A stretch of DNA of 64,000 nt, from assembly GCF_000759435.1 (NCBI RefSeq), contig NZ_JRJG01000034.1, forward strand, positions 19,267-83,266, in the 5' to 3' direction. Below the pieces are notes generated by a model that did no database searches, was not told the origin of the DNA, and saw nothing but the letters and a program-made list of their open reading frames with translations. Made by a program: the position numbers and the translations under genes. This document shows positions 1 to 8,757 of this stretch, one piece after another (positions within the stretch are counted from its first letter, which is position 1; each line of letters opens with the position of its first letter). This DNA comes from Hoeflea sp. BAL378. GTDB taxonomy: Bacteria; Pseudomonadota; Alphaproteobacteria; Rhizobiales; Rhizobiaceae.

Positions 1-379
1 CGATCGTCGCGCCGATGGCCATGCCGGCCACCGACAGCCCGTTCATCGCCGAGATCACCACCATCAGGAAGATCGTGCCGATGGCAAGCCCGCCCGGGAC
101 CGGGCCGAACCAGACATGGAACATCCGGTAGAGATCGTCGGCGATGCGGCTTTCCGACAGCATGTAGCCCATGAAGATGAACATCGGCAGCGTCAGCAGC
201 GGATACCATTTCATCAGCTTGATCGATTGCGCAAAGGCGATCTCGACGCCGCCGGTGCCCCACAGGGGCAACGCCGCAAGCACCGCGACCGCGCCGATGA
301 CGCCGAACACCCGCTGCCCGGTGAGCAGCAGCGCCATCATCGCGGCGAACATGAAAAGAGCGATCAGTTCGTAGCTCAA
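1..379 (-). CDS. dctM: TRAP transporter large permease subunit (DctM family), 5' part only
   Basis: The first ~126 residues are inside the window; the rest runs off the left edge. This is the 12-TM channel subunit of a tripartite ATP-independent periplasmic (TRAP) transporter, driving uptake of organic acids by ion gradient together with DctQ and a binding protein. A TTG codon at 379-377 overlaps the dctQ stop (TTGA) and gives MSYELIALFMFAAMMALL, the usual hydrophobic DctM start; a later ATG at the FMFAAMM segment would remove part of the first helix. The stretch PLLTLPMFIFMGYMLSES is characteristic of the family. The binding protein (dctP) is not seen and probably lies beyond the edge. Substrate unknown. 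Confidence 0.85.
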   Translation of the reverse strand, partial: MSYELIALFMFAAMMALLLTGQRVFGVIGAVAVLAALPLWGTGGVEIAFAQSIKLMKWYPLLTLPMFIFMGYMLSESRIADDLYRMFHVWFGPVPGGLAIGTIFLMVVISAMNGLSVAGMAIGATI

Positions 380-903
380 ATGCCCGCCTCGCTTTGGTGG
401 TTGACGCTGACGCCCCGCAGAAACAGGATGTCGCGGAGAAGTTCGGCGATGGCCTGCAGCAGCATCAGGAAGATGCCGACGGCGGCGATCAGCTTGACCG
501 GCCACATGTAGGGCCGCCAGACCGAGTGGGCCCGCTCGCCATATTCGAGCGCATAGGTGGTGCTCGAGATCCCGCCATAGAGCAGGACGCAGAGATAGAA
601 GATCAGGAACAGCACCGTGACCGCGTCGACGGCGGCCTTGCGGCGCGGCGACCAGCCGCCATAGACCAGGTCCATGCGCACGTGATCGCCCATCTGCATC
701 GAATAGGGACCGCCCAGCAGATAATAGGCGACCATGATGAACTGGGCGAATTCGAGCGTCCACAGCGCCGGCGAGCCGGCATATTTGGTGATCGATGACC
801 AGAACAGCACGCCCATCAGCGCGAAGATCAGATACATCGCGAACCGGCCGACGCGCCGGTTGAAGGCGTCCACCACCCGGATATAGCGTTCGATGATCGT
901 CAT
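376..903 (-). CDS. dctQ: TRAP transporter small permease subunit (DctQ family)
   Basis: A 175-residue protein with four hydrophobic segments, as expected for the small membrane subunit of a TRAP transporter (DctQ). The ATG at 903 is preferred over an upstream in-frame start because GGGAGG lies eight bases before it and MTIIERYIRVVDAFNRRVG is a typical DctQ amino end. The conserved QMGDHVRMDLVY segment (TM2-TM3 loop) is present. Its stop overlaps the start of dctM, so the two subunits are translationally coupled. It follows the amidohydrolase gene by about 75 bases on the same strand, suggesting one operon for uptake and hydrolysis of a related substrate. Confidence 0.9.
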   Translation of the reverse strand: MTIIERYIRVVDAFNRRVGRFAMYLIFALMGVLFWSSITKYAGSPALWTLEFAQFIMVAYYLLGGPYSMQMGDHVRMDLVYGGWSPRRKAAVDAVTVLFLIFYLCVLLYGGISSTTYALEYGERAHSVWRPYMWPVKLIAAVGIFLMLLQAIAELLRDILFLRGVSVNHQSEAGI

Positions 904-978
904 GCCGCCCGGCCTCCCGGGCGGCGCCGGCAAGCGCTTGCCGGGTCGAGGCGGCGCCGGGCCGGCTGAGGGGCGGGA

Positions 979-1761
979 TCATGCATGACGGCGTCCTCCT
1001 TGGTGGTTCAGGCGGTCCAGCGCCGCGCGCAAAAGCCCCGCGATCCGGTCTGCCCAGACAGTCTGGCCGGCTTCGCCGGAGATCAGGTCATTGCGGATTT
1101 CCAGCATGACGTTGGCGATTTGCCGGGTCAATCCATGACGCTTGAGCGTATGCGTCACCCCGTCTTCGGGCCCGTAGGGATAGTTCCGGCTCACGCCCTC
1201 CATCCTCGCCTCGGCCGCCGCATCGAGCATCGCGTCCGCCAGCCTCTGGTCCGCGTCGTGCAGGATGCCGAGCAGGCCGTCGCGCGGCTTGCCGAAATAG
1301 ACCGGCGTGAAGGAATGCACCGTCACCAGCACCACGGCGCGGCCTTGCGCCAGGCGCTCGTCAATGAGTGTGTCGATGGCCTGGTGGAACGGGACATAGA
1401 GCGCGGCCGCGCGGCGGGACCGCTCGCGCTGGTCAAGCCCGTGGTTGCCCGGCACGTCGAAGACCTCGCTGCGCTCGGGATAGGCGTCGGCCGACTCCGG
1501 CGGGCGGTTGCAGTCATAGGCGAGCCGGGAAAACCGCTGCGTGATGAGGGTCGCGTCGAGAAGGTCGGACAGGCGCTCGGCCACGCCGAGGGCGCCGATG
1601 TCCCAGGCGATGTGGCTTGCGAGCGCCGCCGGGTCTAGTCCCAGCGTGCCCAGCGCCTTCGGCATCGTCTTCGAGGCGTGCTCGCAAACCAGCACGACAT
1701 CGCTGGTTCCGCCGGGATGGCGGACGGCAAAGGCCGGCCCTTCTGATGGTTCGATCAGCAT
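979..1761 (-). CDS. N-formylglutamate amidohydrolase family protein
   Basis: A ~260-residue member of the N-formylglutamate amidohydrolase (FGase) family, zinc hydrolases that cleave formyl groups from N-formyl amino acids; the best-known member (HutG) acts in histidine breakdown. Seen: VLVCEHASKTMP near the start (metal-binding E-H), the AYDCNRPPE segment, VTVHSFTPVYFG in the middle and LEIRNDLI near the end, all conserved in the family. The ATG at 1761 is preceded by AAGGCGAG; an alternative GTG lies four codons upstream at 1773. No other hut genes are nearby, so the substrate is better inferred from the TRAP genes downstream, which it probably serves. Exact substrate unproven. Confidence 0.85.
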   Translation of the reverse strand: MLIEPSEGPAFAVRHPGGTSDVVLVCEHASKTMPKALGTLGLDPAALASHIAWDIGALGVAERLSDLLDATLITQRFSRLAYDCNRPPESADAYPERSEVFDVPGNHGLDQRERSRRAAALYVPFHQAIDTLIDERLAQGRAVVLVTVHSFTPVYFGKPRDGLLGILHDADQRLADAMLDAAAEARMEGVSRNYPYGPEDGVTHTLKRHGLTRQIANVMLEIRNDLISGEAGQTVWADRIAGLLRAALDRLNHQGGRRHA

Positions 1762-1818
1762 CTCGCCTTGCACCTTGAATTCTGCTCCCCGGCAGGTGCG
1801 GCCTGGATCCGCCGCTTG

Positions 1819-1872
1819 CGTAACAATGATTAGGATTGCCCGAACGTTGTCAATACTGTAATTTTTGTTACG
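1819..1872. promoter_or_regulatory. Paired GTAA-N6-TTA(C/G) operator candidates between the FGase/TRAP operon and the RpiR gene
   Basis: Two similar sites lie in the divergent intergenic region: GTAACAATGATTAG at 1820-1833 and GTAATTTTTGTTAC at 1858-1871, both GTAA-N6-TTA(C/G). The outer halves also form an inverted repeat (CGTAACAA at 1819-1826 with TTGTTACG at 1865-1872). The layout resembles TGTAAT-N4-ATTACA operators known for HexR, an RpiR-family regulator. The right site ends 33 bases before the RpiR start codon, so autoregulation plus control of the divergent operon is the natural inference. Confidence 0.5.
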
Positions 1873-1904
1873 TCACCCCGAAACAGGCCCGACCGGAGAG
1901 AGCC

Positions 1905-2750
1905 ATGGCGATACGCGAACAGATCCAGTCGGTACTCGGAACCCTTCCCGGCGCGGAGAAGAAGGTGGCGCACGCCTTTCTCGCCAACTATCCGAGCATC
2001 GGCCTGTCGACCATCGCCGAACTCGCCGCGCTTGCCGGAACTTCGGCGCCGACGGTGCTGCGCTTCGTCGCGAGGCTCGGGTTCGAATCCTATCCGGAAT
2101 TCCAGCGCGTCTTGCGCGGCGATGTCCAGGCGCAACTGATGTCGCCGCTCGAGCGCGCCCGCTCGACAGGGCCGGCCCCCGCCAACCCGGCGCTCAAGGC
2201 AAGCTTCGCCGACATTGCCGCCAATCTCGACGCCACCCTCAAGGCGGTGCCGGAAAGCGAATTCGAGGCCGCCTGCGAGCTGCTGTCGGATCAGAAATCG
2301 GCCTGCTTTTTCCTGGGCGGGCGGTTCACCGACGCCATCGCCGGCTACATGGCGGCGCATCTCAGGATCATCCGTCCCAATGTCAGGCATTTCGACGGGC
2401 AGACCTCCACATGGCGCGACCAGCTCCTCGACGTCCGCCCCGGCGATGTCGCGGTGCTGTTCGACATCCGCCGCTACCAGTCGGACCTGATCCGGCTGGG
2501 CGAGCTGCTGGTCGAGCGCAAGGCGCGGATCCTGCTGATCACCGATCCGTGGCTGTCGCCCATCGCCCGCTCGGCGCGCGTGGTGCTGCCCTGCGTCGTC
2601 GACGCCAACCGCACCTGGGATTCGAGCGTCGCGCTGCTGGCGCTCGCCGAGGCCCTGATCGACCGCGTCTCCCGCGCCCAGTCCGACAATGCAAGGGCGC
2701 GCATGCAGACGCTGGAGGACATTCACTGGAACAATCTGCCGGGGCGCTAG
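1905..2750 (+). CDS. MurR/RpiR family transcriptional regulator
   Basis: A 281-residue regulator with an N-terminal RpiR helix-turn-helix (residues 1-77; SAPTVLRFVARLGF at 47-60 is the recognition region) and a C-terminal SIS sugar-isomerase-like domain (about 115-245) that normally senses a phosphosugar or small acid. The ATG at 1905 follows GGAGAG with a four-base gap; a longer frame opening at 1836 has no matching site. It is divergent from the amidohydrolase-dctQ-dctM operon with operator-like repeats between, so it most likely controls that operon. The effector is not predictable from sequence. Confidence 0.92.
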   Translation: MAIREQIQSVLGTLPGAEKKVAHAFLANYPSIGLSTIAELAALAGTSAPTVLRFVARLGFESYPEFQRVLRGDVQAQLMSPLERARSTGPAPANPALKASFADIAANLDATLKAVPESEFEAACELLSDQKSACFFLGGRFTDAIAGYMAAHLRIIRPNVRHFDGQTSTWRDQLLDVRPGDVAVLFDIRRYQSDLIRLGELLVERKARILLITDPWLSPIARSARVVLPCVVDANRTWDSSVALLALAEALIDRVSRAQSDNARARMQTLEDIHWNNLPGR

Positions 2751-2809
2751 GCCTGTCCGGCGGGTCCCGCGGACTTGCGCAAATCCGCGCCATCCAATAC
2801 CCATTCCCC

Positions 2810-3139
2810 ATGGATCAGCACTCTGCCTTGGATGCATTCGCGGCGTTGAGCCAGGAGACGCGGCTTGCCGTGTTCCGGCTTCTGGTGTCCGCCGGTCCCG
2901 AGGGCCTGGCCTCGGGCGAGATCGGCGAGCGCCTCGGCGTGCGCCAGAACACCATGTCGACCAATCTCGGCATCCTGCTCAAGGCAGGCCTGGTGCGCCG
3001 CGTCCGCGACGGGCGCACCGTGCGCTACCATGCGGACCATACCGGCATCAGCGGGCTGCTGGGCTTCCTGCTTGAGGACTGCTGCGGCGGCAAGCCGGAT
3101 CTCTGCCAGCCGGTGATCAAGCAGATTTCCTGCGCCTGA
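2810..3139 (+). CDS. ArsR family transcriptional regulator with C-terminal cysteines
   Basis: A 109-residue winged-helix repressor of the ArsR/SmtB family. The DNA-binding helix region is around NTMSTNLGILLKAGLV (47-62), followed by the wing VRDGRTVRYH. Four cysteines (C91, C92, C99, C108) cluster after the last helix as DCCGGKPDLC, a pattern seen in alphaproteobacterial arsenic-type ArsR proteins and suggesting thiol or metalloid sensing. No arsenic resistance gene is adjacent: it follows the RpiR gene by 59 bases and converges on a DUF2189 gene, so its target is unknown. The ATG at 2810 matches the family's usual amino end; upstream in-frame sequence is a shadow of the RpiR gene. Confidence 0.88.
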   Translation: MDQHSALDAFAALSQETRLAVFRLLVSAGPEGLASGEIGERLGVRQNTMSTNLGILLKAGLVRRVRDGRTVRYHADHTGISGLLGFLLEDCCGGKPDLCQPVIKQISCA

Positions 3140-3145
3140 CCGGTG

Positions 3146-3943
3146 TCAGGCTGGCGACGCGGCCCGCCGGTAGAGATGCCAGGTCGCGTGTCCCAGCACC
3201 GGCAGCACCACCAGCAGGCCGATGAAGGCCGGCAGCAGCGCCGCGAGCGTCGCCACCCCGACGATGAAGCCGAAGCCCAGCAGCGGCACGGGGTTCTTCA
3301 CCACCGCGGCGACGCTGGTGATCATCGCGGTGACGAAATCCACCTCCCGCTCGGCCAGCATCGGCAGCGACAACACCGTGGTCGAAAACAGCACCAGCGC
3401 CAGAAAACCGCCGACAATCGTGCCGACGGCGAGAAAGCCCCAGCCTTCCGGCGTCGACAGCACGATCTCGGAAAAGCGGTCCCAGCTCGAAAACGACTTG
3501 AAGCCCAGGAACAGCGCGAGCAGCAGCCGCACCTGGTAGATCCACACCCAGAAGATGAACATGACGACAAAGGCCATCCAGCCGAGCTGGCGTTCGCGCT
3601 GGTGGAACACCTGCGCCAGCACGCCCCTGCGGGTCACCGGTTCGCCTTCGTGCCGGCGGCGGCTGATCTCATAGAGGCCGACCGCGACGAAGGGGCCGAG
3701 CAGCGGAAAGCCGATCGCCAGCGGGATGATCATCCATGGCGCCCCGATGCTGTTGAGGAACCCCAGGATCGCCAGCCCCCCGAGCATGTAGATGCCGCCG
3801 AAGAACAGCCCGAACCCGGGATGGGCCAGGAAATCCCGCCAGCCTTCCTTCAGGCTCAGTCTGACATCTTCGATGGACAGGGCGCGCAGCACCGGCGCGC
3901 CGATCGGGCCGTCCTGCGCCAGCCCGGCGGTGTTGTTGGTCAT
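3146..3943 (-). CDS. DUF2189 family integral membrane protein
   Basis: A 265-residue protein with about six hydrophobic helices and a soluble start, matching the DUF2189 family of unknown function found in alphaproteobacteria. Conserved segments: RALSIEDVRLSLKEGWRDF before the first helix, GPFVAVGLYEISRRRHEGE between helices, and GHATWHLYRRA at the end. The ATG at 3943 is chosen because GGGAGG lies seven bases upstream; an in-frame ATG further upstream would add 34 unlikely residues. It converges on the ArsR gene with only six bases between the stops. No function can be assigned. Confidence 0.85.
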   Translation of the reverse strand: MTNNTAGLAQDGPIGAPVLRALSIEDVRLSLKEGWRDFLAHPGFGLFFGGIYMLGGLAILGFLNSIGAPWMIIPLAIGFPLLGPFVAVGLYEISRRRHEGEPVTRRGVLAQVFHQRERQLGWMAFVVMFIFWVWIYQVRLLLALFLGFKSFSSWDRFSEIVLSTPEGWGFLAVGTIVGGFLALVLFSTTVLSLPMLAEREVDFVTAMITSVAAVVKNPVPLLGFGFIVGVATLAALLPAFIGLLVVLPVLGHATWHLYRRAASPA

Positions 3944-4282
3944 GACATCCTCCCTCGCTGGCTCCTCCATTCCCGCATGCGCCGAAGCCGACCCATGCGG
4001 AAATCGCCATGGATTGATCATGATCCGGTTCGATGCGAACCGCAATCCTCCAATCGCGTGCCGGCGCGCCTGTCACGGATGAGCGCATTCCCGCCGCCGG
4101 CCCCGGCGGGAGGACGCCGGCCCGTCCTCCGCAGGCGGTTTCCTCCCCGCCTCCCGCGGCCCTGGCAATTTCGCTGCAGCGCACTACGTGATATCAGGCG
4201 CCATGAGGCCGCATTGGATCCCGATTCGGAACCACGGCCCGGTTTTTCGTGTTACACCGCTGAATACGTTCTGGAGTGCGTC

Positions 4283-4738
4283 ATGTCCGCCATCATCATC
4301 GCCATTCTCGTGCTCGCGACCGCGTCGAGCGGCGCGATCTTCAAGCCGGGCGAATGGTACCAGCAGTTGCGCCGGCCCTCCTGGACGCCGCCGAACTGGG
4401 CGTTTCCGCTGGTCTGGAGCATTCTCTATCTCGCCATCGGCGTGTCGGGCTGGCTCGTCTGGGAGGCCCAGGGCCTGGGCCTGGCGATGGGCCTGTGGCT
4501 GCTGCAACTGGTGTTGAACGCCGCCTGGTCCTGGCTGTTCTTCGGCCGCCGGCGCATGGATCAGGCCTTTGTCGACGTCTGTGCGCTGTTTGCAACCATC
4601 CTCGCCTATATCGCCGCCGCGAGCCAGGTGTCGCCGACCGCGGCTCTGCTGTTCGTGCCCTACGCCGTCTGGGTCGCCACCGCGGCGACGCTGAACCGCT
4701 CGGTCTGGCGGCTCAATCCGGATGCGGTGCCGGGCTGA
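4283..4738 (+). CDS. tspO: TspO/MBR family tryptophan-rich sensory protein
   Basis: A 151-residue, five-helix membrane protein of the TspO/PBR family, which binds tetrapyrroles in the bacterial membrane and modulates stress or pigment-gene responses. The signature FKPGEWYQQLRRPSWTPPNW follows the first helix, and conserved W/N residues occur in NAAWSWLFFG and LNRSVWRLN. CTGGAG lies six bases before the ATG at 4283, which makes this start clear. The gene stands alone, with ~340 bases to the DUF2189 start and 138 bases to ispG. TspO often accompanies photosynthesis or haem genes, but none are in the window. Confidence 0.93.
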   Translation: MSAIIIAILVLATASSGAIFKPGEWYQQLRRPSWTPPNWAFPLVWSILYLAIGVSGWLVWEAQGLGLAMGLWLLQLVLNAAWSWLFFGRRRMDQAFVDVCALFATILAYIAAASQVSPTAALLFVPYAVWVATAATLNRSVWRLNPDAVPG

Positions 4739-4876
4739 CGGCCGAATTTTAAGCGGTTTCCGCCGCCGCCGCGCGGCTCGGTCGCCCAAGCGGGCTTCCC
4801 TTTCCAAAAGCCGCGTTCTAGGTAAGTGTCAGCATCAGCCGCGGCGGCCCGTGGCTGAGAATGATCCGAGGCTTTC

Positions 4877-6118
4877 ATGACCCTGTCTCCCTTTGCCGTG
4901 CCCGAAGCCCGCCGCGCGAGCGTCGCCGTCGATGTCGGCGGCGTGATCGTCGGCGGCGGCGCGCCGGTGGTGGTACAGTCGATGACCAACACCGACACCG
5001 CCGATGTCGACGCCACCGTCGCCCAGGTCGCCGCCCTCCACCGCGCCGGCTCCGAGATCGTGCGCATCACCGTCGACCGCGACGAAAGTGCGGCCGCCGT
5101 GCCGAAGATCCGAGACCGGCTCGAACGGCTGGGCCTCGACGTGCCGCTGGTGGGCGACTTCCATTACATCGGCCACACGCTGCTGGCCGATCATCCGGCC
5201 TGCGCCGAGGCACTGGCCAAGTACCGGATCAACCCCGGCAATGTCGGTTTCAAGGACAAGAAGGACCGCCAGTTCGTCGAGATCGTCGAGATGGCCATCC
5301 GCCATGGCAAGCCGGTCAGGATCGGCGTCAACTGGGGCTCGCTCGACCAGGTGCTGCTGACCCGGCTGATGGACGAGAACGCCGCCAACGGCTCGCCGCT
5401 GTCGGCCCGCGACGTCACCCGCGAGGCCATCATCCAGTCGGCGCTGCATTCGGCGGCGCTGGCCGAGGAGACCGGGCTTGAACGCAACCGCATCATCCTG
5501 TCGGCCAAGGTGAGCCAGGTGCAGGACCTGATCGCCGTCTATTCCGAGCTCGCCCGCCGCTCCGACCACGCGCTGCATCTGGGCCTCACCGAAGCCGGCA
5601 TGGGCTCGAAGGGCATCGTCGCCTCCTCCGCCGCCATGGGCATCGTGCTGCAGGCCGGCATCGGCGACACGATCCGCGTCTCGCTGACCCCCGAGCCCGG
5701 CGGCGACCGCACCCGCGAGGTCATCGTCGCCCAGGAACTGCTGCAGGTGATGGGCTTCAGGCAGTTCGTGCCGGTGGTCGCCGCCTGCCCCGGTTGCGGC
5801 CGCACCACCTCGACCGTGTTCCAGCAATTGGCCCGCACCATCGAGGACGATCTCAGGCGCAACATGCCGGTCTGGCGCGACAAATATCCCGGCGTCGAGG
5901 GCCTGCAGGTGGCGGTGATGGGCTGCATCGTCAACGGACCCGGCGAATCCAAGCACGCCGACATCGGCATCTCGCTGCCCGGCACCGGCGAAAGCCCGGC
6001 GGCGCCGATCTTCATCGACGGCAAGAAGGCCGCGACGCTCCGCGGCCCGAACATCGCCGAGGACTTCCAGGTCATGGTCGCCGAGTACATCGAGCAACGC
6101 TTCGGCCAGGGCGCCTGA
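4877..6118 (+). CDS. ispG: 4-hydroxy-3-methylbut-2-en-1-yl diphosphate synthase (flavodoxin type)
   Basis: 413 residues, full length for bacterial IspG/GcpE, the [4Fe-4S] enzyme of the MEP isoprenoid pathway that reductively opens methylerythritol cyclodiphosphate to HMBPP. The TIM-barrel half includes [18 protein letters not shown] and the [10 protein letters not shown] motif. The cluster ligands are C304 and C307 (CPGCGRTT) and C350, followed by E357 in NGPGE. It sits as a single gene between tspO and the chemoreceptor. A prenyl diphosphate synthase, acting later in the same pathway, lies about 5 kb downstream on the other strand. Confidence 0.97.
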   Translation: MTLSPFAVPEARRASVAVDVGGVIVGGGAPVVVQSMTNTDTADVDATVAQVAALHRAGSEIVRITVDRDESAAAVPKIRDRLERLGLDVPLVGDFHYIGHTLLADHPACAEALAKYRINPGNVGFKDKKDRQFVEIVEMAIRHGKPVRIGVNWGSLDQVLLTRLMDENAANGSPLSARDVTREAIIQSALHSAALAEETGLERNRIILSAKVSQVQDLIAVYSELARRSDHALHLGLTEAGMGSKGIVASSAAMGIVLQAGIGDTIRVSLTPEPGGDRTREVIVAQELLQVMGFRQFVPVVAACPGCGRTTSTVFQQLARTIEDDLRRNMPVWRDKYPGVEGLQVAVMGCIVNGPGESKHADIGISLPGTGESPAAPIFIDGKKAATLRGPNIAEDFQVMVAEYIEQRFGQGA

Positions 6119-6303
6119 CGGCGGCCGGCCGCATGACCGACGGGCAGTTTCGGAGAGGCTTTATTAGCCCCCGAAAATAGGCAATTTATCCGCATTTATG
6201 ATTTAAATGTCATTAATCAAATTCCTGTAGTCAGGGATTACCCCGGGACGGTTTCCGTTCCGGCGCCCGGCCCTGCGGCATTGCTTCGTGCGGATAAACC
6301 TAC

Positions 6304-8151
6304 ATGTTTTCATTTGTCAGAAGACTCCCCCTGACCGTCCAGATCCTGGCCGGCGTCGCCATCGTGCTGATCGCCGCCGAGACCATCAAGGTTTCCGTCG
6401 ACCTCTCCCGGAACTGGCAGAGAATCGTCCATGACGGCAAGCTGCGCGGCAATGCCGCGCTCGACATGCTCGAGGCGGTCCATGTCCAGGCGATGGTCAA
6501 TCGCGGCCAGTTGGAGGAGGGCGACCCGGCGGTCGAGACGCTCAACGGCACCATGGAGCTGTTCTCCCAGTCCAACACCGACATCGACATCTGGGTGGTG
6601 ATGGCCGACAAGATCGCCGCCTACCAGAGGGACATGGGCCAGCCCGAATTGCCGGCCCACGACCGGATCGACCGGGCGGTTCTCGACAGCAAGCAGCACC
6701 AGGTGGTCGTCGAGGGAGAGGGCCTGCGCCTGTCCCGGCCGGTGGTCCTGGGTGAGGGCAGCGCCGCCGACGAGCGCTGCGCCGGCTGCCACACCGGCCT
6801 GATGGAGATCAACGAGGGCGAGATCCTCGGCGCCTACAGCGCCGCGATCAATCTGGCGCCCGAATTCGCCGCGTTCAACGCGGGCATCTGGAATCACGTC
6901 CTGGCCGGCGCCGCCACCATCCTGGTGACGCTGGGCCTGATCATGGCGATGCTGCGGCTGACGACGCTGCTGCCGCTCCGCAGGCTCGAGACCGCGACCA
7001 GCCGTCTGGCCGGCGGCGAGACCGATGTGCCCACCGGCCTCGATGCGCGGCGCGACGAGATCGGCGCTCTGGCCCGCGCGCTTGAGGTGTTCCGCGCCGC
7101 CTTCGTCGAAAAGAAGAGGCTCGAGGACGACGCCGAGCGGCAGCGGAAGGAGGCCGAGGCCAATCGCATCGCCGCGCAGGAACGGGCCGAGACCGCGGCC
7201 GCCGAACGGTTGAGAATCGCCACGGCCGGTCTCGCCGCCGGTCTCAAGCGGCTCGCCGGCGGCGACCTGTCGACCCGCCTCGACCAGGCCTTCGCGCCCG
7301 AATTCGAGGCGTTGAGAGCGGATTTCAACGTCTCGGTGCAGCAGCTCGGACAGACCCTGGCCGCCATTCACGACACCGCCGGCACCATCGACACGGGCTC
7401 CAGCCACATGTCCCGCAGCATCGAGGACCTGGCCGGCCGGACCGAGCAGCAATCGGCCTCGCTGGTGGAGACATCGGTGGCGCTGGGCCAGATCACCACC
7501 AATGTGAAGACCACCTCCGACCGGGTGACCGAGGCAAGGGCGGTCGCCGCCATGGCCAACGAGAGCGCCCACCGGTCGGAAACTGTGGTGACCAATGCCG
7601 AGCAGGCGATGGGCCGCATCCACGAGTCCTCGCTCAAGATCGCCAGCATCATAGGCGTCATCGACGAGATCGCCTTCCAGACCAATCTCCTGGCGCTCAA
7701 TGCCGGGGTTGAAGCCGCCCGCGCCGGCGAGGCCGGCCGGGGTTTCGCGGTCGTGGCGCAGGAGGTCCGCGCGCTTGCAGGCCGCTCGTCCGACGCCGCC
7801 CGGGAGATCCGCGAGCTGATCGCCCATTCCTCGAGCGAGGTGAACGGCGGCGTCGAGCATGTCCGCGAAGTGGGCGAGGCGCTGCAGCGGATCAGCGGGC
7901 TGATCGTCGACATCAACGGCCACATGGATGCGATCACCCTCGCCTCGCGCGAGCAGGCCGGAGGGGTGGCATCCGTGAATCATGCCCTCGAAGGGCTCGA
8001 ACAGGTGACGACGAAGAACGTCTCGATGATCGAGGGCGCGACCCAGTCGACCGCGAGCCTGGCCGCACAGGCCTCCAAGCTGCGCGAGATGGTGGGCCGG
8101 TTCAGGCTGTCGACCGAAGCGGCGGCGACCGGCCGCACCAGGGCCGCCTGA
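6304..8151 (+). CDS. Methyl-accepting chemotaxis protein with a periplasmic c-type haem motif
   Basis: A 615-residue chemoreceptor. A TM helix spans about 10-28; the periplasmic sensor is about 30-195; a second TM is about 198-222; then come HAMP (PLRRLETATSRLAGGE onward), a second HAMP-like unit (AAGLKRLAGGDLSTRL) and the methyl-accepting signalling domain, whose hairpin tip reads EIAFQTNLLALNAGVEAARA. The sensor contains C159-A-G-C162-H163, a classic CXXCH haem-c attachment motif within ERCAGCHTGL, as in Tll0287/DUF3365-like haem sensor domains. It should therefore sense redox state, oxygen or NO. AT-rich leader sequence with a CtrA-like box precedes the ATG at 6304. No che genes are nearby. 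Confidence 0.93.
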   Translation: MFSFVRRLPLTVQILAGVAIVLIAAETIKVSVDLSRNWQRIVHDGKLRGNAALDMLEAVHVQAMVNRGQLEEGDPAVETLNGTMELFSQSNTDIDIWVVMADKIAAYQRDMGQPELPAHDRIDRAVLDSKQHQVVVEGEGLRLSRPVVLGEGSAADERCAGCHTGLMEINEGEILGAYSAAINLAPEFAAFNAGIWNHVLAGAATILVTLGLIMAMLRLTTLLPLRRLETATSRLAGGETDVPTGLDARRDEIGALARALEVFRAAFVEKKRLEDDAERQRKEAEANRIAAQERAETAAAERLRIATAGLAAGLKRLAGGDLSTRLDQAFAPEFEALRADFNVSVQQLGQTLAAIHDTAGTIDTGSSHMSRSIEDLAGRTEQQSASLVETSVALGQITTNVKTTSDRVTEARAVAAMANESAHRSETVVTNAEQAMGRIHESSLKIASIIGVIDEIAFQTNLLALNAGVEAARAGEAGRGFAVVAQEVRALAGRSSDAAREIRELIAHSSSEVNGGVEHVREVGEALQRISGLIVDINGHMDAITLASREQAGGVASVNHALEGLEQVTTKNVSMIEGATQSTASLAAQASKLREMVGRFRLSTEAAATGRTRAA

Positions 8152-8277
8152 AACGTCGCAGCCCGCGGCCTGGCGGGAGCCGGCGGCAGCGCCCGTTGAA
8201 CGGCCCGGAGCGGTTGCGCCGCGGCGAGATGCGGTGCTCCCAATGCTGGCCTCCAACGATGCCCGAGGATCAGCGCC

Positions 8278-8748
8278 ATGCCACGGATCAAGCCGGACGA
8301 GGCCCGCAAGGAACGGCCGCCCGAGGGCGAGGGCGACCCCCACGGCCTGGGATCCTACGAGGCCGTGCTGTTCAGCGATGCCGGCGGCCTGACCCAGTTC
8401 GGCGCCTTTGTCGAAACCCTGCACCCGGGATCGCGCTCCTCGCGCCAGCACTGGCACGAGACCGAGGACGAATTCATCTACATGCTGTCGGGCGAGGTCG
8501 TGCTGCTGGAGGACGACCGGGAATCCGTGCTGGTGGCCGGCGACGCGGCCACGTTCAGGGCCGGCACTCCGCTGGCCCATTGCCTGCACAACCGCGCCGC
8601 GGCTCCCGCAAGTTATCTGGTGGTCGGAACCCGGAGCGATCATGACGTCGTCCACTATCGCGACGACGGCTCCCGCCTGGAGCGCCAGGGCCGCAGGCGC
8701 ACGGTGCGCGACGCAACCGGCGCCGTGATCCGCACCTACGAGCGCTAG
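8278..8748 (+). CDS. Cupin domain-containing protein
   Basis: A 156-residue single-domain cupin. Metal ligands are visible in HWHETEDEF (H58, H60, E65) and probably H104 in HCLHN, with the glycine-rich turn VLVAGDAATFRAGTPLAH between the two cupin motifs. GAGGATC precedes the ATG at 8278. Such small cupins are usually metal-binding isomerases, dioxygenases or sensors; nothing here fixes the reaction. It lies 126 bases after the chemoreceptor and converges on the histidine kinase gene with nine bases between stops, so it does not obviously belong to an operon. Confidence 0.85.
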   Translation: MPRIKPDEARKERPPEGEGDPHGLGSYEAVLFSDAGGLTQFGAFVETLHPGSRSSRQHWHETEDEFIYMLSGEVVLLEDDRESVLVAGDAATFRAGTPLAHCLHNRAAAPASYLVVGTRSDHDVVHYRDDGSRLERQGRRRTVRDATGAVIRTYER

Positions 8749-8757
8749 GCGCCCGGC

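Noticed and set aside
1865..2809. Upstream in-frame extension of the ArsR gene
   Set aside because: It overlaps the RpiR gene in another frame; ArsR family proteins start near residue MDQHSALDAF.
3143..4282. Upstream in-frame extension of TspO (531-residue frame)
   Set aside because: The extension is antisense to the DUF2189 gene; TspO proteins are about 150 residues.
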